64,000 nt of DNA, from positions 124,001-188,000 of the forward strand of contig CM065318.1 in NCBI GenBank assembly GCA_033032175.1, read 5' to 3'. Positions 1-9,850 of this stretch are shown here, piece after piece. The stretch comes from Saturnia japonica. Lineage: Eukaryota > Arthropoda > Insecta > Lepidoptera > Saturniidae. Every line of letters starts with the position of its first letter. The stretch's first letter is position 1. The notes under the pieces are model-generated. The model saw only the letters and a program-made list of their open reading frames with translations. It had not been told where the DNA came from and made no database searches. The translations under genes were made by a program, and so were the position numbers.

Positions 1-95
1 CAGGTCTCTTGCCGACTCCGATAGTCTTTTAAATTTTTTGGCGCACCCCCCTGCCCCTAAGGCAGGGAGGCCTTTAAATTTAAAATTAAATAAAA
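1..95 (+). promoter_or_regulatory. Jockey 5' untranslated leader
   Basis: These are the 95 bases before the ORF1 ATG. They contain a perfect 7-bp hairpin around 49-67 (CCCTGCC, loop CCTAA, GGCAGGG) and then a T/A-rich stretch up to the start codon. Jockey elements usually carry an internal promoter in this region. I see no clear TATA box and cannot tell whether position 1 is the true 5' end. Confidence 0.45.
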
Positions 96-1988
96 ATGTC
101 CCACTGTCCTCCCTCTTCTGCCGCCATGGCAAATAACGTTGCCGACCTGGCCACTTGCATAGGCAAGTTGCAAGCCAGGATGAAAGCGCTGGAGTTTCAA
201 TACCAGCGCTATCAAAATTTCGTCGTATTACGGTGTCCCTCTCTAGACGAGGAATACCGTAATCTACCTGAGAACGCCTGCGTGCGTCGCACCGCTGCGA
301 CCGCGACCCGTCATGAGGCCGTTTCAGGTAGCGAGGCGGCCGCTTCAGGTAGCAAGGCGGCCGATGACGTCACGGCCGCGACCGTTACATCCACTGGCGC
401 CGCGCCAGTCGGCGTCGCGCCCAAACGTCCCGCGCGCAGCGTTACGCGCCTGTCCGCCGCGTCATCCGGGGCCATGGCCGCGCCTACGGCCACGCCCCCT
501 GTCCCGACTAGCCAATCGCGCGGGTCAAGCCCTGCCTCCGTCAGGCGAGGGCCGCGAAATTCGCGGTCACAATCTAGGGTTACCAAAAATAGTCCGTACG
601 TCCGTCCCGCGCGATCCACGGAAACCGCGTTAAAGACGAAAAATTCGTTTTCGGCCCTTCCGGTCGAACAAGACTCGACCGCGAATCCGGATCCATCTCC
701 GGAGATGGATACCGAGAACGACGGCTTCACCGTCGTGGCGTCGCGTAAGCGAACGGCGCGTAGCAGTCCGACTGCTCAACCGGCGCCTAAGGTAATAGCT
801 AAGGCAGTAGTCAGGGGCGCCGCCGCCCCCGCGTCCTCCCAGCTCCCCGCGCCCGCCGGCGGGAAAAAAGAGCGTGCCCCACCTCCAATCATAATCCGGG
901 ACAAGGCAGCCTGGATGGGAGTCTGCAATGAGATGCGCAGACTCAAACTCGACTACCACAAGGCTAGAAACATAGTCAACGGGATTTCTATTTCGGTGAG
1001 TTCTTCGGAAACTCACCGTAAACTAACCACCCTCCTCCGGCAGAAAGGTCTGCAATTTTATACGTATTCGCTCGCGGAGGAGCGCGTCCTCCGAGTGGTC
1101 ATCCGCCGCATTCCGGTGGAGCTCGACCCGTCGGAGGTGTGCTCCTCGCTCAAGGAGCAAAGTTATCCCATCCGGGAAGTACACCGGATGTACAGTAAAG
1201 ATAAGCGGCCACTACAAATGGTAGTGGCCATATTGGACCTTTCCCCCGAGGGAAAGGCCATCTTCCAGCTAGAGACGGTGTGCGGGCTCTCCGGGATTAC
1301 CGTGGAGCCCCCACACAAAAACCACCAGCCTGCGCAGTGCCACAACTGCCAGCTGTACGGGCACGCTGCCCGTAACTGTCATTCTCGTCCGCGGTGCGTA
1401 AAGTGCCGAGAGGACCACCCCACACGGGAGTGCACGCGCGAGCGTGACTCCGTCGTCCCCCCGAGCTGCGTGTTATGCGGGGAGGAGGGGCATCCCGCGA
1501 ATTATCGCGGTTGCCCCAAGGCCCCGCGTACCACGCGGCCACGTACACAGAGGCAGGCGGCCCCCCGGGCGGCGCCCCCCGCCTCAGCCATCAAAGCGCA
1601 ACCCCTGCTGGCGTCAGGGGAATTTCCCGCGCTGCCGGTCCTGCGCCAGCTCCCGGCCGCCGCCGGCCCCTCCGCACCCCGCGTGGTGCAACCGCAACCC
1701 GTGCGTTCATCGCAGAACGCATGGGGCCCCCGCCGCCCCAATCCACAGCCCCTTATGGCTATGGATATTCCCGCGCCCCGCGCTCCTGCGCCCCGCGCGC
1801 CCGCTAACACTGTCGTCAATAGTAACGACCTAATGATACTGCTCACCCGCGAGCACGATATCCGCGAGCTCATCGAATACAACGACCATTTGGAGCGCTT
1901 CGGTCTCATCAAGACCGCTTGCGCGTTCCCCCGCCTCGTAGAGACACTACAACGTCTCGATCGCGAGGCGAGTAGTAATAAAAATTAG
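96..1988 (+). CDS. Jockey ORF1, gag-like nucleic-acid-binding protein
   Basis: A 630-residue gag-like protein that would bind the element's RNA and form the ribonucleoprotein used for retrotransposition. An N-terminal segment containing a short coiled coil is followed by a long Ala/Pro/Ser/Arg-rich disordered region (roughly residues 80-270). Next comes a PRE_C2HC-like domain (about 320-410) directly before three zinc knuckles at residues ~415-473: CHNCQLYGHAARNC (CX2CX4HX4C), CVKCREDHPTREC (CX2CX3HX4C) and a CX2CX4HX6C unit starting CVLCGEEGH. A Pro-rich stretch and a helical C-terminus close it. The start ATG lies in an A-rich context. The TAG stop is in the same reading frame as ORF2 and only nine bases upstream of it. 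GC content is far above that of the flanking DNA. Confidence 0.92.
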   Translation: MSHCPPSSAAMANNVADLATCIGKLQARMKALEFQYQRYQNFVVLRCPSLDEEYRNLPENACVRRTAATATRHEAVSGSEAAASGSKAADDVTAATVTSTGAAPVGVAPKRPARSVTRLSAASSGAMAAPTATPPVPTSQSRGSSPASVRRGPRNSRSQSRVTKNSPYVRPARSTETALKTKNSFSALPVEQDSTANPDPSPEMDTENDGFTVVASRKRTARSSPTAQPAPKVIAKAVVRGAAAPASSQLPAPAGGKKERAPPPIIIRDKAAWMGVCNEMRRLKLDYHKARNIVNGISISVSSSETHRKLTTLLRQKGLQFYTYSLAEERVLRVVIRRIPVELDPSEVCSSLKEQSYPIREVHRMYSKDKRPLQMVVAILDLSPEGKAIFQLETVCGLSGITVEPPHKNHQPAQCHNCQLYGHAARNCHSRPRCVKCREDHPTRECTRERDSVVPPSCVLCGEEGHPANYRGCPKAPRTTRPRTQRQAAPRAAPPASAIKAQPLLASGEFPALPVLRQLPAAAGPSAPRVVQPQPVRSSQNAWGPRRPNPQPLMAMDIPAPRAPAPRAPANTVVNSNDLMILLTREHDIRELIEYNDHLERFGLIKTACAFPRLVETLQRLDREASSNKN

Positions 1989-1997
1989 GGTCTTTCA

Positions 1998-4892
1998 ATG
2001 GCTAAGTTTAAACCGAAAGCGTTAAATCTTTCATTTTTTAACGCGCGAAGCCTACTTCCGCAGCGTGATCTCGTCGCGACCTTTCTTAAAGATCACCAAG
2101 TAGATGTTCTTTTAGTGCAGGAGACGCTCTTAAAGCGTGCTAAACGTGATCCAAAAATCGCGAACTACAATATTGTAAGAAATGACCGGGCCGGCCGCGG
2201 GGGCGGCACTCTCATTTATTACAAACGATCGTTATATTGTACGCCGGTAGATCCTCCGATACTTACCAATATGGAAGTATCCGTGTGTAGACTAGGAATG
2301 ACCGACCACCCGTCCATAACGTTAGTCTCAGTTTATCTCTCGCCGAGGAAAGAGCCTCTCAGGTCTGACCTAGAAAAGCTACTTTCGCTCGGTGAATCGG
2401 TCATTATAGCGGGTGACCTCAATTGTGGACACACTTCGTTTGGCAATTGGAGAGACTCCAGTAATGGGGTTAAACTCGAAGAGCTAACGAACGTGCTAAA
2501 CTTTGATGTCATAGCGCCACCCACTCCCACCCACTTTCAAGACAACTGTATGCCGACAGTGCTTGATGTAGCTCTCATTAAAGGTATCGCGCTTCGGTTA
2601 CGACTCATTCGGGTCGTACACGAGCTCGACTCCGACCACCGTCCGGTCATCATGCAGCTAGGTCAACCAGACGACTCTAGCCCTCCTTCGGTCCAAGTGG
2701 TTGACTATGCCAAGCTAAAACATTATCTTGCGGACAGGCCGTCCTCGTCCAGCTTAGATAGGATCCCGGACGTATTGGGGTCCGTTGCGGACGTAGATCT
2801 CGCGATCGATTCCCTGGTCGACCACCTGCAGGCCGGCATCGGAGAGGCCTCGAGAGAGGTCGAAGAGGCGAGCGATCGCCGCTTCGTACTCCCTGCCGAC
2901 GTGCGGGCGTTGTTGACGGAAAAGAACGCGGCGACTCGTGCGCACGACCACTATCCGACCGAGGAAAACCGCGCACGTTTACGCGCACTTCAAAGATCGG
3001 TTAGAGCCCGTATATTAGAACTCAGAAGTCACAGATGGGACGCCCTCGTCGAAGGGCTAAGGCCGTCGCATCTGGCTTACTGGAAATTAGCTCACAGCCT
3101 CAAAATAGAGGCTTCTTATCTTATGCCCCCCCTCGAGAGGGGTCCCGGTATACCGCTCGCCTTCGATAGCAGCGACAAGGCGGAGTGCCTCGCCACTTGT
3201 TTGGAGAGCCAGTGCTCTCCGAACAGTGTCGATGCAAATACCGACCGGGTCGAGGGTATCGATGGATGCGTGCGGGAGCTGGATAAGCTCCCCGCGACAG
3301 ACTCCCTGTCCCCAGTCACGTCTGAGGAGGTTCTTTCCATTATAAAAAGCCTTAAGCTTAGAAAAGCACCAGGTCCCGACGGGATCAGGAATGAAGTACT
3401 TAGACTTCTTCCCGATCGCCTCATAGCTCTTTTGGTCTGCATCTTCAATGTAGCCATAGCCCACTGCCATTTTCCAGCCGCCTGGAAAAAGGCCATAGTC
3501 ATAGGTATCCGTAAGCCCGGCAAGAGCGCGTCGCTTCCCGACAGCTATCGCCCGATCAGTCTCCTAAATACTTTAGGGAAAATGTACGAGCGGATCCTTC
3601 TGAACCGTCTCAAGTCAGTAATAGAGGAGAAAGACCTCTATCCGCCTGAGCAATTCGGTTTCCGTGCTAGATATTCTTGCACTCATCAAGTGCACCGCCT
3701 CACGGAGCACGTTGCATTTAATTTTGCTGAATTATATAAACCCCGCCGTACACTTGCGGTCTTTTTCGACGTTGCCAAGGCCTTCGATAAGGTCTGGCAC
3801 GAGGGATTGATCTACAAGTTGTATCACTTTGAAGTCCCCGATAGGCTAATTAAAATAATTCGCGACTATCTAACAGATCGCACCTTTCGCTATAGAGTGG
3901 AAGGTGAATTATCCACGCCCCGTCCAATACGCTCAGGCGTTCCCCAAGGTTCGATCCTGGCTCCTAGCCTATTTAACCTGTACGTCAGTGACCTACCTCG
4001 ACTCCCGGAGGTCGAGGTAGGGCTATACGCTGACGATACAGTCTTATATGCCTCAGATAGGAATAGATCCCACCTCAGACACAAAGTCCAACGCTCCGTG
4101 ACCACTCTCGGGAAGTGGTTTAACGAGTGGCGTATAGCCGTTAATCCCTCGAAGAGCGCCGCGATGCTCTTCGATGCAGATTCGTCACAGATACCGTGGA
4201 AGCTTAAACCTGTTAAGCTCTACGATAATCCGATTCCGTATGTAAGAGAGACCAAATATCTAGGGGTAACCCTAGATAGTAGGCTCTCTTTTAGACCCCA
4301 CATCCGTAAGGTAAGGAACAGGGCCGCGTGGGTCCTGGGCCGGTTGCATCCTCTGTTGTGTTCGGTGAGTAAAATGTCCACGCGACATAAGCTCACGCTC
4401 TACAAGACGTGTATTCGACCAATTTTGACATACAGTTGCGCCGTGTTCGCACATATGTCCGAGTCGAGTTTCAAACGGTTACAATCGATACAGAATAGGT
4501 TCCTCTATCGTCTCACCGGGGCCCCGTGGTATGTTCGAAGCGTAGATCTCCATAGAGATATGGAGCTTCCTTCGATACATGCCTACGTTAAACAGCTCTC
4601 CCGTTCGTATTTCGACACCGCGTCGAACCACGCGAATCCGTTAATAAAAACAGCCGCCACTTATGTTCCGGCACCCACGGACATCCGGTGCAAACGCCGG
4701 CCGCGCAATATTTTTATTGATCCCGACGATCACATCGAAAATTCGAATAAATATTACACATCCGTCTCTCCAAACAGAGCGTGCCAGCGCCCACGCCCGC
4801 GTAACCACCGTTCTCTCCGCAGAGGGCGGGCGGTCAATTTCGCTCCAGCACACCCGTCACGTCCACCCTCTCTAGCGGTAACCCAAGCCTAG
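1998..4892 (+). CDS. Jockey ORF2, endonuclease/reverse transcriptase
   Basis: A 964-residue protein that nicks target DNA and copies the element RNA from the nick. The N-terminal ~225 residues form an exonuclease-endonuclease-phosphatase fold: FFNARSLL (Asn15), VQET (Glu42), AGDLNCGHT (Asp139 region) and DSDHRPVIM (~residue 210). The reverse transcriptase follows (about 440-760), with KAPGPDGI, YRPISLLNTLGK, the first catalytic Asp in FFDVAKAFDKVWH (~591), GVPQGSILAPSLFNLY and the YADD box at residues 677-680. A conserved C-terminal helical domain ends in a basic tail. There is no RNase H and no CCHC finger at the end, as usual for Jockey. Every motif residue I checked is intact. ORF2 follows ORF1 in the same frame, one stop plus nine bases away, suggesting termination-reinitiation or read-through. 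Confidence 0.94.
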   Translation: MAKFKPKALNLSFFNARSLLPQRDLVATFLKDHQVDVLLVQETLLKRAKRDPKIANYNIVRNDRAGRGGGTLIYYKRSLYCTPVDPPILTNMEVSVCRLGMTDHPSITLVSVYLSPRKEPLRSDLEKLLSLGESVIIAGDLNCGHTSFGNWRDSSNGVKLEELTNVLNFDVIAPPTPTHFQDNCMPTVLDVALIKGIALRLRLIRVVHELDSDHRPVIMQLGQPDDSSPPSVQVVDYAKLKHYLADRPSSSSLDRIPDVLGSVADVDLAIDSLVDHLQAGIGEASREVEEASDRRFVLPADVRALLTEKNAATRAHDHYPTEENRARLRALQRSVRARILELRSHRWDALVEGLRPSHLAYWKLAHSLKIEASYLMPPLERGPGIPLAFDSSDKAECLATCLESQCSPNSVDANTDRVEGIDGCVRELDKLPATDSLSPVTSEEVLSIIKSLKLRKAPGPDGIRNEVLRLLPDRLIALLVCIFNVAIAHCHFPAAWKKAIVIGIRKPGKSASLPDSYRPISLLNTLGKMYERILLNRLKSVIEEKDLYPPEQFGFRARYSCTHQVHRLTEHVAFNFAELYKPRRTLAVFFDVAKAFDKVWHEGLIYKLYHFEVPDRLIKIIRDYLTDRTFRYRVEGELSTPRPIRSGVPQGSILAPSLFNLYVSDLPRLPEVEVGLYADDTVLYASDRNRSHLRHKVQRSVTTLGKWFNEWRIAVNPSKSAAMLFDADSSQIPWKLKPVKLYDNPIPYVRETKYLGVTLDSRLSFRPHIRKVRNRAAWVLGRLHPLLCSVSKMSTRHKLTLYKTCIRPILTYSCAVFAHMSESSFKRLQSIQNRFLYRLTGAPWYVRSVDLHRDMELPSIHAYVKQLSRSYFDTASNHANPLIKTAATYVPAPTDIRCKRRPRNIFIDPDDHIENSNKYYTSVSPNRACQRPRPRNHRSLRRGRAVNFAPAHPSRPPSLAVTQA

Positions 4893-5386
4893 GTCCGTTC
4901 CTCGGTGTGAAACCCTTGGGTCAGGCAACCGCCCGCGCGATACAAGTGACACTGTACGTGCATCACTTAGCTACCTACATACAACACTACACACGTATGA
5001 ACATACACACGTGCACACCACACAGGTACATAGGTTCTGTGAGGGACCTTTTTTTTTTCTTTTTTTACGCTAGTTAGTTAGCGCTAGTTAGTGTAAAAAC
5101 ATTCCGATTATTGAATACACATACGCACGGTGCCTTCCTTCCTCCCAGGAGGAAGGGAACGTGCCTATGTGTATATTTAGTTAGCTCGAATCGTAGGTGT
5201 AGGGATTCGAATAGATCGCGACCTATTTGCGAACGCGACGACCGCCCGAGCCGAGGTCCGGCTACTTTGGCACCCTCGTGCGAGTCGTCCACAAAACTTT
5301 CGCGGCTGAGTGCCCTCTGCGCTCGCCCCCAAGTCCGGTGAAGCTGTAAAAGCCGCAGCGGCTTTAGGGCCCCTAAGGCTAGTCAG

Positions 5387-5390
<4 letters not shown>
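4893..5390 (+). other. Jockey 3' untranslated region
   Basis: A conserved ~500-base tail found in all five larger copies in the window. It holds a polypyrimidine run (~5049-5066), direct repeats of GCTAGTTAG (~5080), and a perfect 9-bp hairpin CCTTCCTCC/GGAGGAAGG (~5137-5157). It is the part the element's reverse transcriptase must recognise, since the 5'-truncated copies all keep it. Confidence 0.8.
5349..5376 (+). promoter_or_regulatory. Hairpins at the Jockey 3' end
   Basis: AAAGCCGC-A-GCGGCTTT (5349-5365) is a perfect 8-bp stem, overlapped by the palindrome TTAGGG-C-CCCTAA (5364-5376), 14 bases before the A run. The two stems share bases, so they are alternatives. They are kept in copies 2, 3 and 4 and, partly, in the 93-base fragment at 22658-22750. 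That makes this the best candidate for the reverse-transcriptase recognition structure (inference). Confidence 0.55.
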
Positions 5391-5418
<28 letters not shown>

Positions 5419-5420
<2 letters not shown>

Positions 5421-5430
5421 GACTACAACA
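5419..5430 (+). repeat. Target-site duplication GCGACTACAACA (junction 1)
   Basis: Twelve bases between the A run of Jockey copy 1 and the truncated start of copy 2. The identical 12-mer recurs at 6077-6088 and 7681-7692. Confidence 0.8.
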
Positions 5431-6009
5431 TCTCCGCAGAGGGCGGGCGGTCAATTTCGCTCCAGCACACCCGTCACGTCCACCCTCTCTAGCGGTAACC
5501 CAAGCCTAGGTCCGTTCCTCGGTGTGAAACCCTTGGGTCAGGCAACAGCCCGCGCGATACAAGTGACACTGTACGTGCATCACTTAGCTACCTACATACA
5601 ACACTACACACGTATGAACATACACACGTGCACACCACACAGGTACATAGGTTCTGTGAGGGACCTTTTTTTTCTTTTTTTACGCTAGTTAGTTAGCGCT
5701 AGTTAGTGTAGAAACATTCCGATTACTGAATACACATACGCACGGTTCCTTCCTTCCTCCCAGGAGGAAGGGAACGTGCCTATGTGTATATTTAGTTAGC
5801 TCGAATCGTAGGTGTAGGGATTCGAATAGATCGCGACCTATTTGCGAACGCGACGACCGCCCGAGCCGAGGTCCTGCCACTTTGGCACCCTCGTGCGAGT
5901 CGTCCACAAAACTTTCGCGGCTGAGTGCCCTCTGCGCTCGCCCCCAAGTCCGGTGAAGCTGTAAAAGCCGCAGCGGCTTTAGGGCCCCTAAGGCAAACAG
6001 TGTAGTCAG

Positions 6010-6076
<67 letters not shown>
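5431..6076 (+). mobile_element. Jockey copy 2, 5'-truncated 3' fragment
   Basis: Begins abruptly within the last codons of ORF2 (matching ~4814 onward of copy 1), runs through the whole 3' untranslated region and ends in a 63-base A run (6014-6076). It is flanked on both sides by GCGACTACAACA. The match to copy 1 is nearly perfect apart from a few substitutions, so this is a recent insertion. The long uninterrupted A run also argues for youth. Confidence 0.9.
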
Positions 6077-6077
<1 letters not shown>

Positions 6078-6088
6078 CGACTACAACA
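6077..6088 (+). repeat. Target-site duplication GCGACTACAACA (junction 2)
   Basis: Twelve bases separating the A run of copy 2 from the 5' breakpoint of copy 3. Confidence 0.8.
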
Positions 6089-6210
6089 ACCGTCGAGCCC
6101 CCATACAAAACCCACATGCCTTCGCAGTGTCACAACTGCCAGCTCTACGGGCACGCCGCCCGTAACTGCCATCTTCGTCCGCGGTGCGTCAAGTGCCGAG
6201 AGGACCAACC

Positions 6211-6640
6211 CGACTAGGGAGTGCACGCGCGAGCGTGACTCCACCACCCCCCCGAGCTGCGTACTGTGCGAAGGGGAGGGGCACCCTGCGAATTATCGCG
6301 GTTGCCCCAAAGCTCCGCGCACTACGCGGCCTCGGTACCAGAGGCAGGCGGCCCCTCGGTCGGCGCCTCCCGCCTCAGCCCTCCGAGCGCAACCCCTGCT
6401 GGCGCCGGGGGAATTTCCTGCGCTTCGACTAGGGAGTGCACGCGCGAGCGTGACTCCACCACCCCCCCGAGCTGCGTACTGTGCGAAGGGGAGGGGCACC
6501 CTGCGAATTATCGCGGTTGCCCCAAAGCTCCGCGCACTACGCGGCCTCGGTACCAGAGGCAGGCGGCCCCTCGGTCGGTGCCTCCCGCCTCAGCCCTCCG
6601 AGCGCAACCCCTGCTGGCGCCAGGGGAATTTCCTGCGCTT
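6211..6640 (+). repeat. 215-bp tandem duplication inside Jockey copy 3
   Basis: The block starting CGACTAGGGAGTGCACGCG occurs at 6211 and again at 6426 (period 215) and covers the third zinc knuckle and part of the Pro-rich region. 215 is not a multiple of three, so the duplication shifts the ORF1 frame. The two blocks differ by only a few bases. Confidence 0.88.
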
Positions 6641-6967
6641 CCAGTGCCTCGCCAGATCCCGGCCGCCGCCGGCCCTCCCGCGCCTCGCGGTCAATCACAA
6701 CCCGTGCGTTCGGCTCCGAACGCATGGGGGCCCCGTCGCCCTATTCCACAGCCTCGTATGGCGATGAATAATTCCGCGCCCCGCGCTCCCTCCAACGTTG
6801 CGAGCAACGACATCATGATCTTGCTCCTTCGTGAACACGGCATTCAGGAGGTCATGGACTACAATGACCACCTAGAGCACGGTCTCGTCAAGACCATATG
6901 CGCCTTCCCCCGCCTCGTCGAGACGTTACACCGTCTCGACTCTGAAACACGCGACCACCCGGCATAA
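6266..6967 (+). pseudogene. Jockey ORF1 C-terminal fragment (copy 3)
   Basis: An open frame covering the third zinc knuckle (CVLCEGEGHPANYRGC) and the Pro/Ala-rich C-terminus of the gag-like protein. It parallels the end of the ORF1 at 96-1988, with many substitutions. Its first ~50 codons run out of frame through a 215-bp duplication. The final codons (RDHPA then stop) come from ORF2 sequence read across the internal deletion. The first two knuckles lie upstream at ~6120-6205 in another frame. Not a functional gag. Confidence 0.8.
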
Positions 6968-7680
6968 ACACCGGCCGCGCAAAATTTTATTCTCGTATGT
7001 ACAATAAAATATATCGATTCGTCTCTCCAAATAGAGCGTGACAGCGCCCACGCCCGCGTAACCACCGTTCTCTCCGCAGAGGACGGGCGGTCAAATTCGC
7101 TCCCGCACACACTCCATACGTTCACCCTCTTTAGCGGGTGACCCAAGCCTAGGTCCGTTCCTCGGTATGAAACCCTTGGGTCAGGCATCCGCCCGCGCGA
7201 TACAAGTGACACTATACGTGCAGCACTTAGTTACCCACATACAACATTACACACGTATGAACAAACACACGTGCACACCACACAGGTACATAGGTTCTGT
7301 GAGGGACCTTTTTTTTTCTTTTTTTACGCTAGTTAGTTAGCGCTAGTTAGTGTAGAAAACATTCCGATTACTGAATACACATACGCACGGTTCCTTCCTT
7401 CCTCCCAGGAGGAAGGGAACGTGCCTATGTGTATAATTTAGTTAGCTCGAATCGTAGGTGTAGGGATTCAGTTAGTTCGCGACTTATTTGCGTACGCGAC
7501 GACCGCCCGAGCCGAGGTCCGGCCACTCTGGCGCCCTCGTGCGAGTCGTCCTTATAACTTTCGTGGCTGAGTGCTCTCCGCGCTCGCCCCCAAGTCCGGT
7601 GAAGCTGTAAAAGCCGCAGCGGCTTTAGGGCCCCTAAGGCTAACAGTGTAGTCAGATCTAAAAAAAAAAAAAAAAAAAAA

Positions 7681-7692
7681 GCGACTACAACA
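7681..7692 (+). repeat. Target-site duplication GCGACTACAACA (junction 3)
   Basis: Third copy of the 12-mer, here continuous with the body of the structured repeat, so this is the original target. Confidence 0.8.
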
Positions 7693-7796
7693 GTCGGGGC
7701 AGCTGCCCGCCAGACATAGCACCCGTCTGGCCGGAGGATCCTCCCTTTTCTATGGCGGATGAGGAACTTTACTCTCTGTTCCTCACCTCCGCTAAA
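7681..7796 (+). repeat. Structured repeat, copy A (Jockey target)
   Basis: The right part of a short interspersed repeat also present at 22504-22854, 50297-50480 (minus) and 57288-57365. It is a chain of hairpins: a GGGCAGCTGCCC palindrome, GCCAGAC/GTCTGGC around a nine-base loop, the palindrome GGAGGATCCTCC, and GGCGGATGAGGAAC pairing with GTTCCTCACCTCCGCT. The unit ends CTCCGCTAAA. Its left half has been displaced by the Jockey array. No coding frame. Class unknown. Confidence 0.8.
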
Positions 7797-9850
7797 CTTT
7801 ATAAAAATTGATCCGTCTATGGAACGAAATCTTATTTTTAAGAGATGTTTAAGTTGGCTTTATGAAAATCCACAATATGTAATAACTAATAACAAACACA
7901 AAATGTTTTTTATCTTCATATTGTATAGGATATCGTTTCTATTTTGATAAAGTTTTATAATCCAAGGGTTTCCTTGCACCGACCTTAAAAATTTGTAAGC
8001 CCCTATTTTGTTTGGTAACTACTTTCGATTTTGTTTTGTTGGTTATTTTCGTGTATATATATTATATATATATATATATATATATCTGTAGTTCAATATG
8101 TACATTTAATATTTTTCTAAAATTTCCCCCCGATAGGCATACTATATGAGCGATACTGATCATGAATATGCCATAAAAAAAATCGTCTACCTGTCTTTTT
8201 GTGTGTCCGAATTTAACTTAAAACGGCTTGACCGATTATTATGAAATTTTGTACACGGGATGCTTTTGTATTTTGTCAATTGATGAGTATAAGAATTCTC
8301 AATTTTACTTTTAGAAATCGCAAAAAAAAAAAAATATATTATCGTTAATTCTTAAACGATTTTAATGAACTTATAAACTTATAAACACAAGAAGTATAAG
8401 CAATTTCATAATATATAAGCTATAAAGATTAAAAAAAAATTGTTATAATTATTATTCAAAAAGAATGTAGTTATGACGGCACCGTCATCCGGTCGCCCTG
8501 TGTTCTTAACATTGTAACAACAAGGATTGTTATGCTGACGATATGTCGCCGGTCGTCGGTCGCCGGTCGCCCACACGCAGGGTATCGGATGATATGTTAT
8601 GGAATACATAGCTTACATTTAATCTTTAGAGTTTAAGAAAGTTAGTCTGTAATTAGTCGCCTAAGAAGTCAGTCGAATTAAAATTCAATTCGCGATTTAA
8701 TAAACTTTGTATTTTTTAATAACGCTACGACGGTTTCCCCAAGTTTGACTATGTATTAATTCTCAACCACTTGACACATTTTCGTAGACGAGACGCATAC
8801 GTGATTTCGAAATTGATAGGCTAGGCAATAAATAAATAGACAACAATATGAATGAAAATAATTACTCCGTAATAAAACAAAGACGCGCGGAGCCGCGGAC
8901 ACACAGCTAGTATGTATATATCATAATAAATCATCAGTCAATTGTTTTAAGTCGATTTAAATTACAATTTTTCCATAGTTTTTCTCATACACTAAATTCA
9001 CACGCAAAGCTATATATAATAATCGAGTAATAACTTGTTTGTGAGATAGAATTGCTGTTGTGTTTTAGTTTGTACTGAGTATGTATTTATTTGTTTGAAT
9101 TCTTTTACAGAAACACCTAGATTTCGTGCAATTTTACTAATTACTAAAAGTTATTTCCTGTTACAATTTGGTAACGTTTTTTTCTAAGGCAATATTATGT
9201 TAGTTTTCGTAAGTACTCTGTGACACGTTTTCTTATTTGGACAGCTTGAAATATTATGTAATTTATTTTATTTATTGCACGCATGGGATTCTTGAAATCA
9301 AGAATCCGTTGAATTTGTTATTCAGTAAATCGTAAATAGGAGTTCTCGTATTCATGTTACCATATAAAGCCGAGATGACTATTTCAATTAATATTATATA
9401 GTATTCCATACATAATGCCTAAGAATAAGCTTTCGATAAAAAATGTACTTTTATTTTATTTTAAATTTACCCGGTTCTTATAAAACAAAACCTTTACTTT
9501 AACTTGTTTGTAATTATTTTTATAATAATTTTATATTATACACCTAATTATTTTATGTGATTGTAGTCCATATTACTATTATTAATATTAATTTTAAATT
9601 ATTAGGTTTTATTTTTATTGTGACATTGTTCTCTCAAAATTAGTTGTTAACTTATAATAATTATATTAGGTTCTGTTCATATTTTTACTTATTATTATTA
9701 TTATTGTAATTCTTTGCTTTGCTTCCATTAATTATTATATTTATTTTGTTTTTATGTAGGTACCTCCAGGGCTATTTAAAATGTTGCGTGCAGCGGGTAG
9801 TGGTTACTCGCAATATTGGAATTTGTATTATTACAATTATTTGGGTTTTA
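7797..9850. other. AT-rich intergenic DNA
   Basis: No convincing coding frame. It contains a TA microsatellite (8053-8085) and an interspersed repeat (~8140-8913) with a phrase common in lepidopteran repeats (cggcttgaccgattattatgaaatttt) and the ending GGACACACAGCTAGTA. The remainder is very AT-rich with no recognisable element. Confidence 0.6.
8053..8085. repeat. TA microsatellite
   Basis: About 33 bases of nearly pure alternating TA. Confidence 0.85.

Larger units (their letters stand above)
1..5418 (+). mobile_element. Jockey-clade non-LTR retrotransposon, near full length (copy 1)
   Basis: Two consecutive open frames, a gag-like ORF1 with zinc knuckles and an ORF2 with apurinic-type endonuclease plus reverse transcriptase and no RNase H, are followed by a ~500-base 3' untranslated region and a 28-base A run (5391-5418). 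This is the layout of the Jockey clade. The 5' end may lie outside the window, since only 95 bases precede ORF1. Both frames are open, so the copy is young and possibly competent. Four other copies in the window (5431-6076, 6089-7680, 53278-54932 minus, 55903-57287) are close relatives. Just downstream of the A run lies GCGACTACAACA, the apparent target-site duplication. Confidence 0.93.
6089..7680 (+). mobile_element. Jockey copy 3, internally deleted, ORF1 remnant only
   Basis: Starts inside ORF1 just before the first zinc knuckle and reaches the end of ORF1 (~6960). It then jumps directly to the last ~150 bases of ORF2 (CGGCATAAAC junction at ~6960-6971) and continues through the 3' untranslated region to a ~21-base A run (7660-7680). 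About 2.7 kb of ORF2, including endonuclease and reverse transcriptase, is missing. It is flanked by GCGACTACAACA on both sides. It would depend on another copy for movement. Confidence 0.88.

Noticed and set aside
5689..6247. Minus-strand frames with long poly-Phe stretches
   Set aside because: They read the antisense of the Jockey A run and 3' untranslated region and are not genes.
7681..7796. Self-cleaving ribozyme (HDV-like or hammerhead) in the structured repeat
   Set aside because: The hairpins are clear, but I could not fit the HDV-like double pseudoknot or hammerhead core (no CTGATGA/GAAA pair).
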